10,899 nt of DNA from an uncultured Mycoplasmatota bacterium (lineage in GTDB: Bacteria; Bacillota_I; Bacilli_A; RF39; UBA660). Shown here in pieces: positions 1-5,840 of this stretch (the first letter of the stretch is position 1; every line of letters starts with the position of its first letter). Position numbers and translations under genes: made by a program. Where the stretch lies: contig CAOKUH010000049.1 of assembly GCA_948472605.1 (NCBI GenBank), forward strand, positions 1 through 10,899, in the 5' to 3' direction. The notes under the pieces are model-generated. The model was not told the origin of the DNA. It saw only the letters and a list, made by a program, of their open reading frames with translations, and ran no database searches.

Positions 1-2
1 GA

Positions 3-62
3 GATGGTGCCTCAAATCCATTTGATGGTCAATTTGTTATTGAAGAAATTGTATTCAATTGA
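3..62 (+). CDS. 3' end of an unidentified gene
   Basis: An open frame enters from the left edge and stops at TGA (60-62). Its 19 residues (DGASNPFDG...IEEIVFN) have ordinary protein composition with an alternating hydrophobic ending, like a final beta strand. A second frame (1-66) is also open but reads less naturally. The frame is followed at once by a terminator, as expected for a gene end. Too little is present to name the product. Confidence 0.4.
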   Translation, partial: DGASNPFDGQFVIEEIVFN

Positions 63-76
63 TTAAAATATTAAAT

Positions 77-112
77 AAAAAAATGAAGGTAAAAATTTAT
101 CTTCATTTTTTG
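77..112. terminator. bidirectional intrinsic terminator between the left-edge gene and lexA
   Basis: AAAAATGAAG (79-88) pairs perfectly with CTTCATTTTT (101-110), and the inner bases extend the stem. There is an A-run on the left and a T-run on the right, so the hairpin can end transcription both from the left-edge gene and from lexA, whose stop codon lies 25 bases to the right. Confidence 0.8.
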
Positions 113-135
113 ACTATAAAAAACATAGCTTGTTT

Positions 136-753
136 TTAAAATTGTCTATATAAACCTATTGCTTTTCCTAAAATTGTACAATTACTTAAAATAATTGGAG
201 CCATTGTATCATTTTCTGGTTGTAATCTAATATGATCTTTTTCTTTATAAAAAGTTTTTAAGGTAACTTCATTATCCATAGTCATAGCAACAACTACTTC
301 TCCGTTTCTAGCAACTTTTTGTTTTTGAACGATAACATAATCCCCGTCAAAAATTCCTTTGTTAATCATTGATTCTCCGCTTACATGTAAAGCAAAGACA
401 GTCTCTTTTTTAGGAATAAGAGAAGCGGGAACATTAAAAAATTCATTAGGTTGTTCAATTGCTTCAATTGGACTTCCTGCTGTTATTTTACCAAGTAATG
501 GAATTTTAATGACATCTTCATCTTTTTCTATATATTCATTTTCTACTAATATTTCAATAGTTCTAAATTTATTATTACTAGTTTTAATAACTCCAGCACT
601 TTCGAGATTTTTTAAATGAGCATGAACTGTTGCAGGACTAGATAATCCAAGACCTTCACATATTTCTCGTATAGATGGTGGATATCCATGCATAGCAATA
701 TACTTTTTTATAAAATTTAATACTTCATTTTGTTTGATAGTTAATTCTTTCAT
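136..753 (-). CDS. lexA: LexA, SOS response repressor and self-cleaving protease
   Basis: LexA binds operators of DNA-damage genes and cleaves itself when activated RecA is present, releasing the SOS regulon. The 205-residue product has the usual family length. Residues 1-65 form the winged helix-turn-helix (PSIREICEGLGLSSPATV, about 26-43). The cleavage site is Ala92-Gly93 (ITAGSP). The S24-type catalytic dyad is Ser128 (SGESM) and Lys166 (VTLKTF). All key residues are present, so it should be active. I chose the ATG at 751-753 because GGAGG (764-769 on the plus strand as acctcc) lies 10 bases upstream. The longer frame reaching to 837 would run through the promoter and has no such site. The gene is divergent from a small membrane protein gene and probably represses both itself and that gene. 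Confidence 0.97.
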   Translation of the reverse strand: MKELTIKQNEVLNFIKKYIAMHGYPPSIREICEGLGLSSPATVHAHLKNLESAGVIKTSNNKFRTIEILVENEYIEKDEDVIKIPLLGKITAGSPIEAIEQPNEFFNVPASLIPKKETVFALHVSGESMINKGIFDGDYVIVQKQKVARNGEVVVAMTMDNEVTLKTFYKEKDHIRLQPENDTMAPIILSNCTILGKAIGLYRQF

Positions 754-775
754 AAAGATATTTACCTCCATAATT

Positions 776-804
776 ATCTTAACATGATAAATGACAAAAG
801 TCAA
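776..804 (-). promoter_or_regulatory. lexA promoter
   Basis: On the minus strand, -35 TTGACT (804-799) and -10 TAAGAT (781-776) are separated by 17 bases, and TG before the -10 (784-783) makes it an extended -10. The expected start of transcription falls close to the ribosome site, giving a very short leader. The -35 overlaps the palindromic LexA box at 802-815. Confidence 0.6.
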
Positions 805-815
805 ACAATTGTTTG
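802..815. promoter_or_regulatory. LexA box 1 (perfect 14-bp palindrome)
   Basis: CAAACAATTGTTTG is a perfect inverted repeat with the AAC-N4-GTT core of Gram-positive LexA (DinR) boxes. It differs from the Bacillus consensus CGAACRNRYGTTCG, as I recall it, mainly at the symmetric positions 2 and 13. It overlaps the -35 of the lexA promoter, the natural place for autorepression. Confidence 0.65.
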
Positions 816-824
816 CAAAAAGTA

Positions 825-853
825 TTGACACGAACAAATATACGTGTTATCCT
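825..853 (+). promoter_or_regulatory. promoter of the divergent SOS gene pair
   Basis: TTGACA (825-830) and TATCCT (848-853) are 17 bases apart, with TG at 845-846 giving an extended -10. It is the best-formed promoter in the window and points at the small membrane protein gene. LexA box 2 fills most of its spacer. Confidence 0.75.
831..844. promoter_or_regulatory. LexA box 2, inside the promoter spacer
   Basis: CGAACAAATATACG agrees with CGAACRNRYGTTCG at 12 of 14 positions. The left half-site CGAAC is perfect and the right half is degenerate. It lies between the -35 and -10 of the rightward promoter, where a bound repressor would block RNA polymerase. It is less symmetric than box 1. Confidence 0.5.
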
Positions 854-876
854 ATTTTTGGAAAGAAGGAATGTAT

Positions 877-1023
877 ATGAAAAAAATATGGACAAAATAT
901 TGTGGAGTAATTTTGCTCTATTCGGTAATAATTTGTGGGGTATTTGTTTTAAATGCCAGATTTAAATATCTAAATGAATTAGAAATAGAAAGGGTAGACT
1001 ACATTGTAGCAATAGGTGATTAA
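877..1023 (+). CDS. small single-pass membrane protein, YneA-position SOS gene
   Basis: This 48-residue protein is basic at the N-terminus (MKKIWTKY), has a hydrophobic segment at about residues 9-27, and ends in a short acidic tail (ELEIERVDYIVAIGD). The ATG at 877 is preferred to the in-frame ATG at 871 because AAGAAGGA (863-870) lies six bases before it. It is divergent from lexA, with a consensus promoter carrying a LexA box. The same slot in Bacillus holds yneA, and in Staphylococcus sosA, which encode single-pass proteins that stop cell division during SOS. The protein here is shorter and has no LysM domain, so the role of damage-induced division inhibitor is inferred from position, topology and control, not from sequence similarity. 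Its stop codon almost touches the next start. Confidence 0.75.
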   Translation: MKKIWTKYCGVILLYSVIICGVFVLNARFKYLNELEIERVDYIVAIGD

Positions 1024-1024
1024 A

Positions 1025-1357
1025 ATGAATATGACAAAAGACCAAATATTATTTTCGCTAAATCGTGAAGATAGCCTTGATTTAATTCAAAAATATGTTT
1101 TAGAAAATGTTGTAGTAGATACTTTTAATAAGAAAGATATTTCTAGTGAAATGTTTAGATTATTTTTTAATGTAATAGAACTTGGAAAAGAAATAAGATC
1201 TTCGTTAAAAGACCAAGACTATCAAAATACCGAATTAAAACTAGCCGATATATTCCTCGTCTTAATATCGATTTGTAATAGTTTAAATATTAATTTATTT
1301 GATGCCTTAGAAGAAAGGGAACAAGTTTTAAATGGAAAAGTAGCAAAATGGTTTTAA
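1025..1357 (+). CDS. MazG-like nucleotide pyrophosphohydrolase family protein
   Basis: The 110-residue product is predicted all-alpha. Its C-terminal half (LADIFLVLISICNSLNINLFDALEE) matches in pattern the MazG/NTP-pyrophosphatase helix EELADVLxxLxxxANxLGIDLxEAL, and it ends with the usual basic-Trp tail (KVAKWF). MazG enzymes hydrolyse NTPs or dNTPs to monophosphates using EExxE and ExxD metal ligands. Here E52 and E56 could be the first set and D75 the last, but the canonical Glu three residues before D75 is Lys72, so activity is uncertain. The ATG at 1025 has AGGTGA (1014-1019) before it and lies one base after the stop of the membrane protein gene, so the two are probably co-transcribed and translationally coupled under SOS control. 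In Bacillus this slot holds yneB/ynzC, which are unrelated. Confidence 0.6.
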   Translation: MNMTKDQILFSLNREDSLDLIQKYVLENVVVDTFNKKDISSEMFRLFFNVIELGKEIRSSLKDQDYQNTELKLADIFLVLISICNSLNINLFDALEEREQVLNGKVAKWF

Positions 1358-1372
1358 TCTTTTGCTTTTTTT
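1342..1372 (+). terminator. intrinsic terminator of the SOS operon
   Basis: AGCAAAA (1342-1348) pairs with TTTTGCT (1360-1366), followed by a T-run. The stop codon of the MazG-like gene (1355-1357) lies in the loop, and the T-run merges into the next gene's promoter. Confidence 0.75.
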
Positions 1373-1380
1373 GTTATACT
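1372..1380 (+). promoter_or_regulatory. extended -10 promoter of the transketolase-like gene
   Basis: TGTTATACT is an extended -10 (TGnTATACT). No clear -35 lies 17 bases upstream, which extended -10 promoters tolerate. It starts in the T-run of the preceding terminator. Confidence 0.5.
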
Positions 1381-1406
1381 TGTTAAAAGAATAGGCAGGG
1401 ATTTAG

Positions 1407-3389
1407 ATGAGTAACAATGATTTAAATGCAATAAATGAAATCAAAACTTTAAGTTTAGACATGATTAAAGAAGCTAAAAGCGGTAGTCCTGGTAATTGTC
1501 TATCACTTGCTCCAATAATCTATACTTTATATGCAAAACATATGAATATAAATCCAGATAATCAAGAATGGATAAACAGAGATCGATTAGTATTATCTTG
1601 TGGTCATGCTGCTCCTATACTTTATGCAACCCTCCACATGTGTGGTTTTAAAATTACCAAAGAAAATTTAAAAGAATATAAAAGTATTTCAGGGTTTACG
1701 CCAGCTTATCCAGAATTAAGTACAAATGGAATTGATATATCAATAGGAACTCCAGGAATGGGTATTTCAAATGCAGTAGGTATTGCTTTGGGAGAAAGAT
1801 ATCTTGAAAATACTTTAAAACAAGAAGATGAAAAACAATCACTTATAAACTTTAATACTTATGTTATATGTAATGATGCTGACTTAATGAAAGGAGTTTC
1901 ATATGAAGCAACATCATTTGCTAGTGCACAAAAATTAGATAAATTAATAATTTTATGTGATAGAACGAATATAATAAGTGATGGAAAAGTAGATAACACA
2001 TTTACTGAAAATTTAATAGAAAGATTTCAATCTTTAGATTTCTTTGTTAAAGAGGTTAAAGATGCATCAAAAATTAAAGAAATAGATAAAGCTATAAATG
2101 CTGCTAAAAAAAGTAACAAACCATCTATAATTATTTTTAATACAATTTTAGGAAAAGATAGTATTAATGAAAATACTAATATTGTATATGACAAACCTTT
2201 AAGTGATGATGATATTTTTGCTATAAAAAAGAAATTAAATATCACAACTGCTCCTTTCGAAGTACGAAAAGACTCTTTAATCCATGTAAGAAAATTAATA
2301 GATAAAAGAGTAGAAGCGCAATATAAGAAAAATATGGAATATCTTAATAAAGCCAAATCATCAGGAAATGACAAATTAATAAATATTTTACGTCTTCTTA
2401 TTAACAAAGATTTAACAATACCTTTTGAAAGTTTAAGTTATAAAATTAATGATACGTATAATGAAAATTTACTTTTAACTAATCATAAAATCCTAAATTT
2501 AGTTGCCAATAAATCAGCATTCTTTTTAGGAGGGTGTGCTGATGCTGCATCAAATACCAAAGCTTACATTGATAATACAACTATTTTAACAAAAGAACAT
2601 CCTCTTGGAAGAAACATTAACTTTGGTTTAAGAGAAGAGGCTATGGCGGGAATAATTAATGGTATTTCCTTATTAGGATTAAAAACATATTGTAGTACTA
2701 AATTAATAAATCTTGATAATTTAAAGCCAAGTATTAGAATGAGTGCAATAATGAATTTAGATGTAACATATATATTTACTCATGATTCTATAAATAGTTC
2801 TTTAGATAGTGCCCATTTAACTCCAGTTGAACATATTTCTAATTTAAGAAGCATACCTAATCTTATAAACTTTCGTCCAAGTGATATTACTGAAATATTA
2901 GGAGTATGGGAATATATTGCCAAGAACAAAAAAACTACCAGCATTATTTTAAGTGATTGCCAAGTATCTAAATTAAGAGAAACCAATTCTAAATTAGTTT
3001 CTAAAGGAGCCTATATTGTAAAAAAAGAACAAGATAAATTAGATGGAATAATTATTGCAACTGGTAAAGAATTAGGAGATGCTTTAAAAATAGCTTATGA
3101 ATTAAAACAAGAAAATATTGATATAAGAGTAATATCTATGGTATCTTTAGAGCTTTTCTTAAAAGAAGAAAAAAATTATCAAGAAGAAATTATACCTAAA
3201 AATGTTAAAACTATTGTTATAGAACCTAGTAGCATTCTTGGCTGGGGTATCTTCGTAACAGATAAAAAATATATTATTGGACTAGATGATTTTAGTTTTA
3301 GTGGTCAAAAAGACGAGGTTATAAACAAAGTTAATTTTGATTATGAAAGTTTAAAAATTAAAGTTGCAAAATTAATATTAAATAATTAA
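1407..3389 (+). CDS. transketolase-family protein, probably catalytically inactive
   Basis: The 660-residue product covers all three transketolase domains: a ThDP/PP domain (about 1-280), a Pyr domain (350-520) and a C-terminal domain (535-660). The fold signatures are clear (INRDRLVLSCGHAAPILYATLH, YIFTHDSI, VEHISNLRSIPNL, IIIATGKELGDAL). The active site is not. Ser27 replaces the His of SGHPG, Tyr101 the His of TPGHPE and Tyr261 the His of VHGAPL. The ThDP motif GDG is N156-D157-A158 with Thr187 in the metal-ligand Asn position. Leu471 replaces the His of THQP, and Asp517 the phosphate-binding Arg. His67, Asp157, Glu410 and Asp467 remain. Active transketolase moves two-carbon ketol units in the pentose phosphate pathway; that activity is unlikely here. 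AGGG (1397-1400) sets the start. The gene sits where Bacillus has tkt. The intact 660-codon frame suggests selection for another role. Confidence 0.9.
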   Translation: MSNNDLNAINEIKTLSLDMIKEAKSGSPGNCLSLAPIIYTLYAKHMNINPDNQEWINRDRLVLSCGHAAPILYATLHMCGFKITKENLKEYKSISGFTPAYPELSTNGIDISIGTPGMGISNAVGIALGERYLENTLKQEDEKQSLINFNTYVICNDADLMKGVSYEATSFASAQKLDKLIILCDRTNIISDGKVDNTFTENLIERFQSLDFFVKEVKDASKIKEIDKAINAAKKSNKPSIIIFNTILGKDSINENTNIVYDKPLSDDDIFAIKKKLNITTAPFEVRKDSLIHVRKLIDKRVEAQYKKNMEYLNKAKSSGNDKLINILRLLINKDLTIPFESLSYKINDTYNENLLLTNHKILNLVANKSAFFLGGCADAASNTKAYIDNTTILTKEHPLGRNINFGLREEAMAGIINGISLLGLKTYCSTKLINLDNLKPSIRMSAIMNLDVTYIFTHDSINSSLDSAHLTPVEHISNLRSIPNLINFRPSDITEILGVWEYIAKNKKTTSIILSDCQVSKLRETNSKLVSKGAYIVKKEQDKLDGIIIATGKELGDALKIAYELKQENIDIRVISMVSLELFLKEEKNYQEEIIPKNVKTIVIEPSSILGWGIFVTDKKYIIGLDDFSFSGQKDEVINKVNFDYESLKIKVAKLILNN

Positions 3390-3406
3390 ACATTGCAACT
3401 TTTTTC
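3360..3406 (+). terminator. intrinsic terminator of the transketolase-like gene
   Basis: AAAGTTGCAA (3360-3369) pairs fully with TTGCAACTTT (3393-3402), and T's continue to 3405. The left arm lies in the last codons of the gene and the stop (3387-3389) is in the loop. Confidence 0.7.
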
Positions 3407-3431
3407 GACAAAAAATACCATTTTTTTATTC

Positions 3432-3437
3432 TATACT
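3432..3437 (+). promoter_or_regulatory. candidate -10 box of the sirA-like gene
   Basis: TATACT lies 17 bases before the start codon, and the predicted leader would begin at the ribosome site GGTGA (3444-3448). The nearest -35-like element (TCGACA, 3405-3410) is 21 bases away, too far for a good match. Confidence 0.4.
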
Positions 3438-3454
3438 AATAGCGGTGAATAACA

Positions 3455-3871
3455 ATGAGAACATTTCATATATTTAAAATAAAAAATGAATATGCTGTTT
3501 TAATGAAAAATAATTCTTATCAACTCTTTCGCTTGTTAGATTTTATTTACAATCTAGATAAAAAAGAAGTATGTAAAGGAGCAGAACTTTTTTATAAAGT
3601 TGTCGATGATTTTAATAGTAAAAAATTTGATATTCATATTTTTAAAAAATATCAGGAAAATTATTTTTATACAAAATTTCAAAATATCCACCAAATAAAT
3701 AATATTTATAAAAAGGAACAATCAAAACTAACTGTAAAAAAACATTATTTATTATTAGAAAGTACTATAGTTAATCCCACTTTTTTAGACGATTTAAAAG
3801 AATTTAATAATTTATTTTTATGTGATTTTGAAAATAAAGATTATTTTTGGCTAGAAAAAATTTTGGTATAA
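3455..3871 (+). CDS. SirA/YneE-like protein, putative DnaA-binding replication inhibitor
   Basis: The 138-residue product resembles Bacillus SirA (YneE, about 148 residues). The N-terminus FKIKNEYA lines up with YLIKEEFA, and the C-terminus LFLCDFENKDYFWL with FLAFDFNSKRYGWL, with a similar charged middle. These comparisons are from memory. Its place between the tkt-family gene and yneF is the same as in Bacillus, which supports the call strongly. SirA binds domain I of DnaA and blocks new rounds of replication at the onset of sporulation. No sporulation gene is visible here, so a more general brake on DnaA is possible. GGTGA at 3444-3448 supports the ATG. The gene is AT-rich and Lys/Asn/Phe-rich like its neighbours, with no sign of transfer. 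Confidence 0.7.
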   Translation: MRTFHIFKIKNEYAVLMKNNSYQLFRLLDFIYNLDKKEVCKGAELFYKVVDDFNSKKFDIHIFKKYQENYFYTKFQNIHQINNIYKKEQSKLTVKKHYLLLESTIVNPTFLDDLKEFNNLFLCDFENKDYFWLEKILV

Positions 3872-3873
3872 AC

Positions 3874-3903
3874 TTTACAAAATAGCATATTGTTTAGTAC
3901 AAT
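3874..3903 (+). promoter_or_regulatory. yneF promoter
   Basis: TTTACA (3874-3879) and TACAAT (3898-3903) are separated by 18 bases. The predicted transcript starts next to the AAGGAGG ribosome site at 3911-3917. Confidence 0.55.
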
Positions 3904-3923
3904 AGATTATAAGGAGGAACAAA

Positions 3924-4133
3924 ATGTTACACGATATATTATTAATTGTAATTGGTTTAGTTGTTGGTTTAATAATTGGCTTCTTTGGTGCTCGTTTTGC
4001 AATGAAAAAATTCATGCAAAAAAATCCTCCAATCAATGAAAAAATGATTGAAGCAATGATGAGTAGTATGGGAAGAAAACCTAGTCAAAAGCAAATAAAT
4101 CAAGTTATGAAACAAATGAATAAATTTATGTAA
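3924..4133 (+). CDS. yneF: YneF family (UPF0154) small membrane protein
   Basis: The 69-residue protein has one N-terminal membrane segment (about 4-22, LLIVIGLVVGLIIGFFGAR) and a conserved cytoplasmic tail. The family signatures KNPPINEKMIEAMMSSMG (34-51) and KPSQKQINQVMKQMN (53-67) match the UPF0154 family almost residue for residue. The start is fixed by a full AAGGAGG (3911-3917) six bases upstream. The function is unknown throughout the Bacilli. It follows the SirA-like gene as in Bacillus, but with its own promoter and terminator here, so it is probably a separate transcript. Confidence 0.95.
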   Translation: MLHDILLIVIGLVVGLIIGFFGARFAMKKFMQKNPPINEKMIEAMMSSMGRKPSQKQINQVMKQMNKFM

Positions 4134-4159
4134 AGGATAATAAAAATTTATCTTTTTTT
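4132..4159 (+). terminator. intrinsic terminator of yneF
   Basis: AAAGGATAA (4132-4140) pairs with TTATCTTTT (4148-4156) with one G-U pair, ending in a run of seven T's. The left arm overlaps the stop codon. Confidence 0.7.
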
Positions 4160-4196
4160 GAGTATGCCTAATTTTAAAAATTCTTGATTTGTCGCA

Positions 4197-4202
4197 TATA
4201 AT
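4197..4202 (+). promoter_or_regulatory. candidate -10 box of the membrane-anchored acidic protein gene
   Basis: A perfect TATAAT precedes the ribosome site AAGGTGG (4227-4233) by 24 bases. No convincing -35 is seen at 17 bases (ttaaaa, about 4174-4179). Confidence 0.4.
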
Positions 4203-4241
4203 ATGGTATTCTTATTTATAGAATAAAAGGTGGTGGGAATT

Positions 4242-5132
4242 ATGGAATTCCTATATAAGTTATATAGTAATAATTATTTTGGAATAGGTTTATTTATCGT
4301 TATAACTGTATTAGCATTTTCATTTTTAGTTATATTATTTTTTGGAAAAAAGGATGAGAAGAAAAGAAATTTAAATGAAGAACAAAAAGAAATAAATAAC
4401 AATATAGAAAATAAAGAGGATGTATCATCTTTAAATAACATAATTAATAATAAATTAGTTGATTCTATTAAAATAGAAGATGAGGAAAATAAAATAATAA
4501 CTAATGATGAGCCAATTTTTGAAATGAATGAATCAAATTTAGAAACTTTTAGTGAAAAACCATTTGAGGATATGGATGAATTCGTAACTAGTAATCTTGT
4601 TTTAAATTCTGATTTAGTTTCATTTGAAGAACCAGAGGAAGTAGTAATCTCAAAAGAAGAAAGAAAATCATCAGATATATATAGTTTAGACTCTTTAATG
4701 AACGAAACAGAAGAATATAACATTAATATGGAAGATGAAACTATTGATGATGTGTTAAATAAATATGATGCTATTGAAGAAAAAATAATCGATACTAAAA
4801 AAGAAAATACCTTTGATGTAAATAAAAAAGTAGAAATTAAAGAAGAAAGTAATTCAAATGATAATTTCTTTGAAAAAAGTATAGATAATAATAAAAAATC
4901 TTCAACACCATTTAGTTCTGTTTATTTAACAAAAGATGCAACTCCAATTGAAAATCAAATAGAAAAAACTAAAGAAGAACCTGTAAAAACATCTACTAGA
5001 CCAACATTCGATTTACCAAAAAGAATGGACTTACCTAAGAGAAATACAGGAGCTATTAATGAAAATATAATTTCTTCAATGGGACTTAGTAGAGAAACAA
5101 ATAGAAGTAATAATGATAATAGTTCAAAATAA
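4242..5132 (+). CDS. membrane-anchored, acidic, probably disordered protein of unknown function
   Basis: I do not recognise this 296-residue protein. One membrane segment (about 13-34, FGIGLFIVITVLAFSFLVILFF) follows a short N-terminus. After a basic stretch (GKKDEKKRN), about 250 residues are rich in Glu, Asp, Asn, Ser and Lys with little hydrophobic content, so the tail is probably unstructured and cytoplasmic. Two sites stand out near the C-terminus: TPFSSVYLTKDATP (222-235) and a tandem FDLPKRMDLPKR (256-267), which look like short binding motifs on a flexible tether. This layout resembles scaffold or division-tether proteins such as ZipA, but there is no sequence evidence for that. The ATG at 4242, eight bases after AAGGTGG, is preferred to GTG codons at 4230. 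It is probably a single-gene transcript, with a terminator at its end. Confidence 0.75.
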   Translation: MEFLYKLYSNNYFGIGLFIVITVLAFSFLVILFFGKKDEKKRNLNEEQKEINNNIENKEDVSSLNNIINNKLVDSIKIEDEENKIITNDEPIFEMNESNLETFSEKPFEDMDEFVTSNLVLNSDLVSFEEPEEVVISKEERKSSDIYSLDSLMNETEEYNINMEDETIDDVLNKYDAIEEKIIDTKKENTFDVNKKVEIKEESNSNDNFFEKSIDNNKKSSTPFSSVYLTKDATPIENQIEKTKEEPVKTSTRPTFDLPKRMDLPKRNTGAINENIISSMGLSRETNRSNNDNSSK

Positions 5133-5150
5133 TTTTGAACTATTTTTTAT
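5118..5150 (+). terminator. intrinsic terminator after the acidic membrane protein gene
   Basis: AATAGTTCAAA (5118-5128) pairs with TTTGAACTATT (5134-5144) around a five-base loop containing part of the stop codon, followed by TTTTTT interrupted once by A in the stem end. It is the most stable-looking hairpin of the window. Confidence 0.8.
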
Positions 5151-5179
5151 GCAATTTTTAAAGTTAGAAAGTGATTGAA

Positions 5180-5821
5180 ATGAAAAATAAAATTTTTTTA
5201 ACTATAACAATAATTGTAATTATAATTGTAACAATTTTATATTTTTTAAATATCATTCCTCATAAAACTTATGATAATGCTTATTTTAATATAGAAACTT
5301 ATAAGAGTAGTGTCGATAAGGATAATGATGGAATTGATGATCAAACAGATATTTTAAATAATGTCAGAGAGTATATTCGTAAAAAACCTAAATATCAAAG
5401 TAAATACTATGAGACTGGATATCCAAATGATCTATATGGAGTGTGTACAGATGTAGTTGGCTTCGGCCTTTTAAATGCTGGATATAATTTAATGGAACTC
5501 GTAAACAATGATATATTAATAAATAAAGATAATTATAATATTGATAAAATTGATAAAAAAATTGATTTTAGAAGAGTTAGAAATTTAAATATTTATTTTA
5601 AAAATAATGCTATTAATTTAACAACAGATATTTATGATATAAAAAATTGGCAAGGTGGAGATATTGTTGTTTTTGAAAATCATATAGGAATTATTTCTGA
5701 TAAAAGAAATAAAAATGGTATTCCTTATGTAATTCATCACGCAAGTCCTTATCAAATAAAATATGAAGATGATATATTGGAGTATCGTAATGACTTAATA
5801 GGGCATTATCGCATAAGTTAA
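5180..5821 (+). CDS. DUF1287 family membrane-tethered NlpC/P60-like protein
   Basis: The 213-residue product has an N-terminal membrane anchor (about 5-25, with no lipobox) and a DUF1287 domain (55-213). The domain signatures are GVCTDVVGFGLLNAGYNLMELV (87-108), IDFRRVRNL (128-136), WQGGDIVVFENHIGIISD (157-174), VIHHASP (184-190) and the end GHYRIS. Cys89 with His168 or His186/187 would form a cysteine-peptidase or amidase-like site, by analogy with the NlpC/P60 fold; the family's substrate is not established. D46-D57 (DKDNDGIDDQTD) fits a DxDxDG calcium loop, common in secreted proteins, so the domain is probably outside the cell and acts on the envelope. ATG 5180 follows AAAGTGA; the GTG at 5171 lies inside that site. 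No clear promoter is seen between it and the upstream terminator. The kinase-like gene starts 19 bases later. Confidence 0.85.
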   Translation: MKNKIFLTITIIVIIIVTILYFLNIIPHKTYDNAYFNIETYKSSVDKDNDGIDDQTDILNNVREYIRKKPKYQSKYYETGYPNDLYGVCTDVVGFGLLNAGYNLMELVNNDILINKDNYNIDKIDKKIDFRRVRNLNIYFKNNAINLTTDIYDIKNWQGGDIVVFENHIGIISDKRNKNGIPYVIHHASPYQIKYEDDILEYRNDLIGHYRIS

Positions 5822-5840
5822 AAATATAGGGAGTAAAAAA

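Noticed and set aside
359..619. Plus-strand open frame opposite lexA
   Set aside because: It is antisense to a clear LexA sequence and shows no family pattern; an AT-rich shadow frame.
754..837. N-terminal extension of lexA by 28 residues
   Set aside because: It would cover the lexA promoter and LexA box, has no ribosome site, and the family starts at the MKELTIKQ methionine after GGAGG.
2027..2986. Two minus-strand open frames inside the transketolase-like gene
   Set aside because: Antisense to a well-supported protein, hydrophobic Leu/Ile-rich shadows without recognisable domains.
1407..3389. Transketolase-like gene as a pseudogene
   Set aside because: There is no stop or frameshift in 660 codons, all three domains are complete and the promoter, ribosome site and terminator are in place; a conserved inactive protein fits better.
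4274..4723. Minus-strand 149-residue frame opposite the acidic membrane protein gene
   Set aside because: Ser/Leu/Phe-rich composition is the complement of Glu/Asn/Lys codons; no promoter or ribosome site was noted. The plus frame has both.
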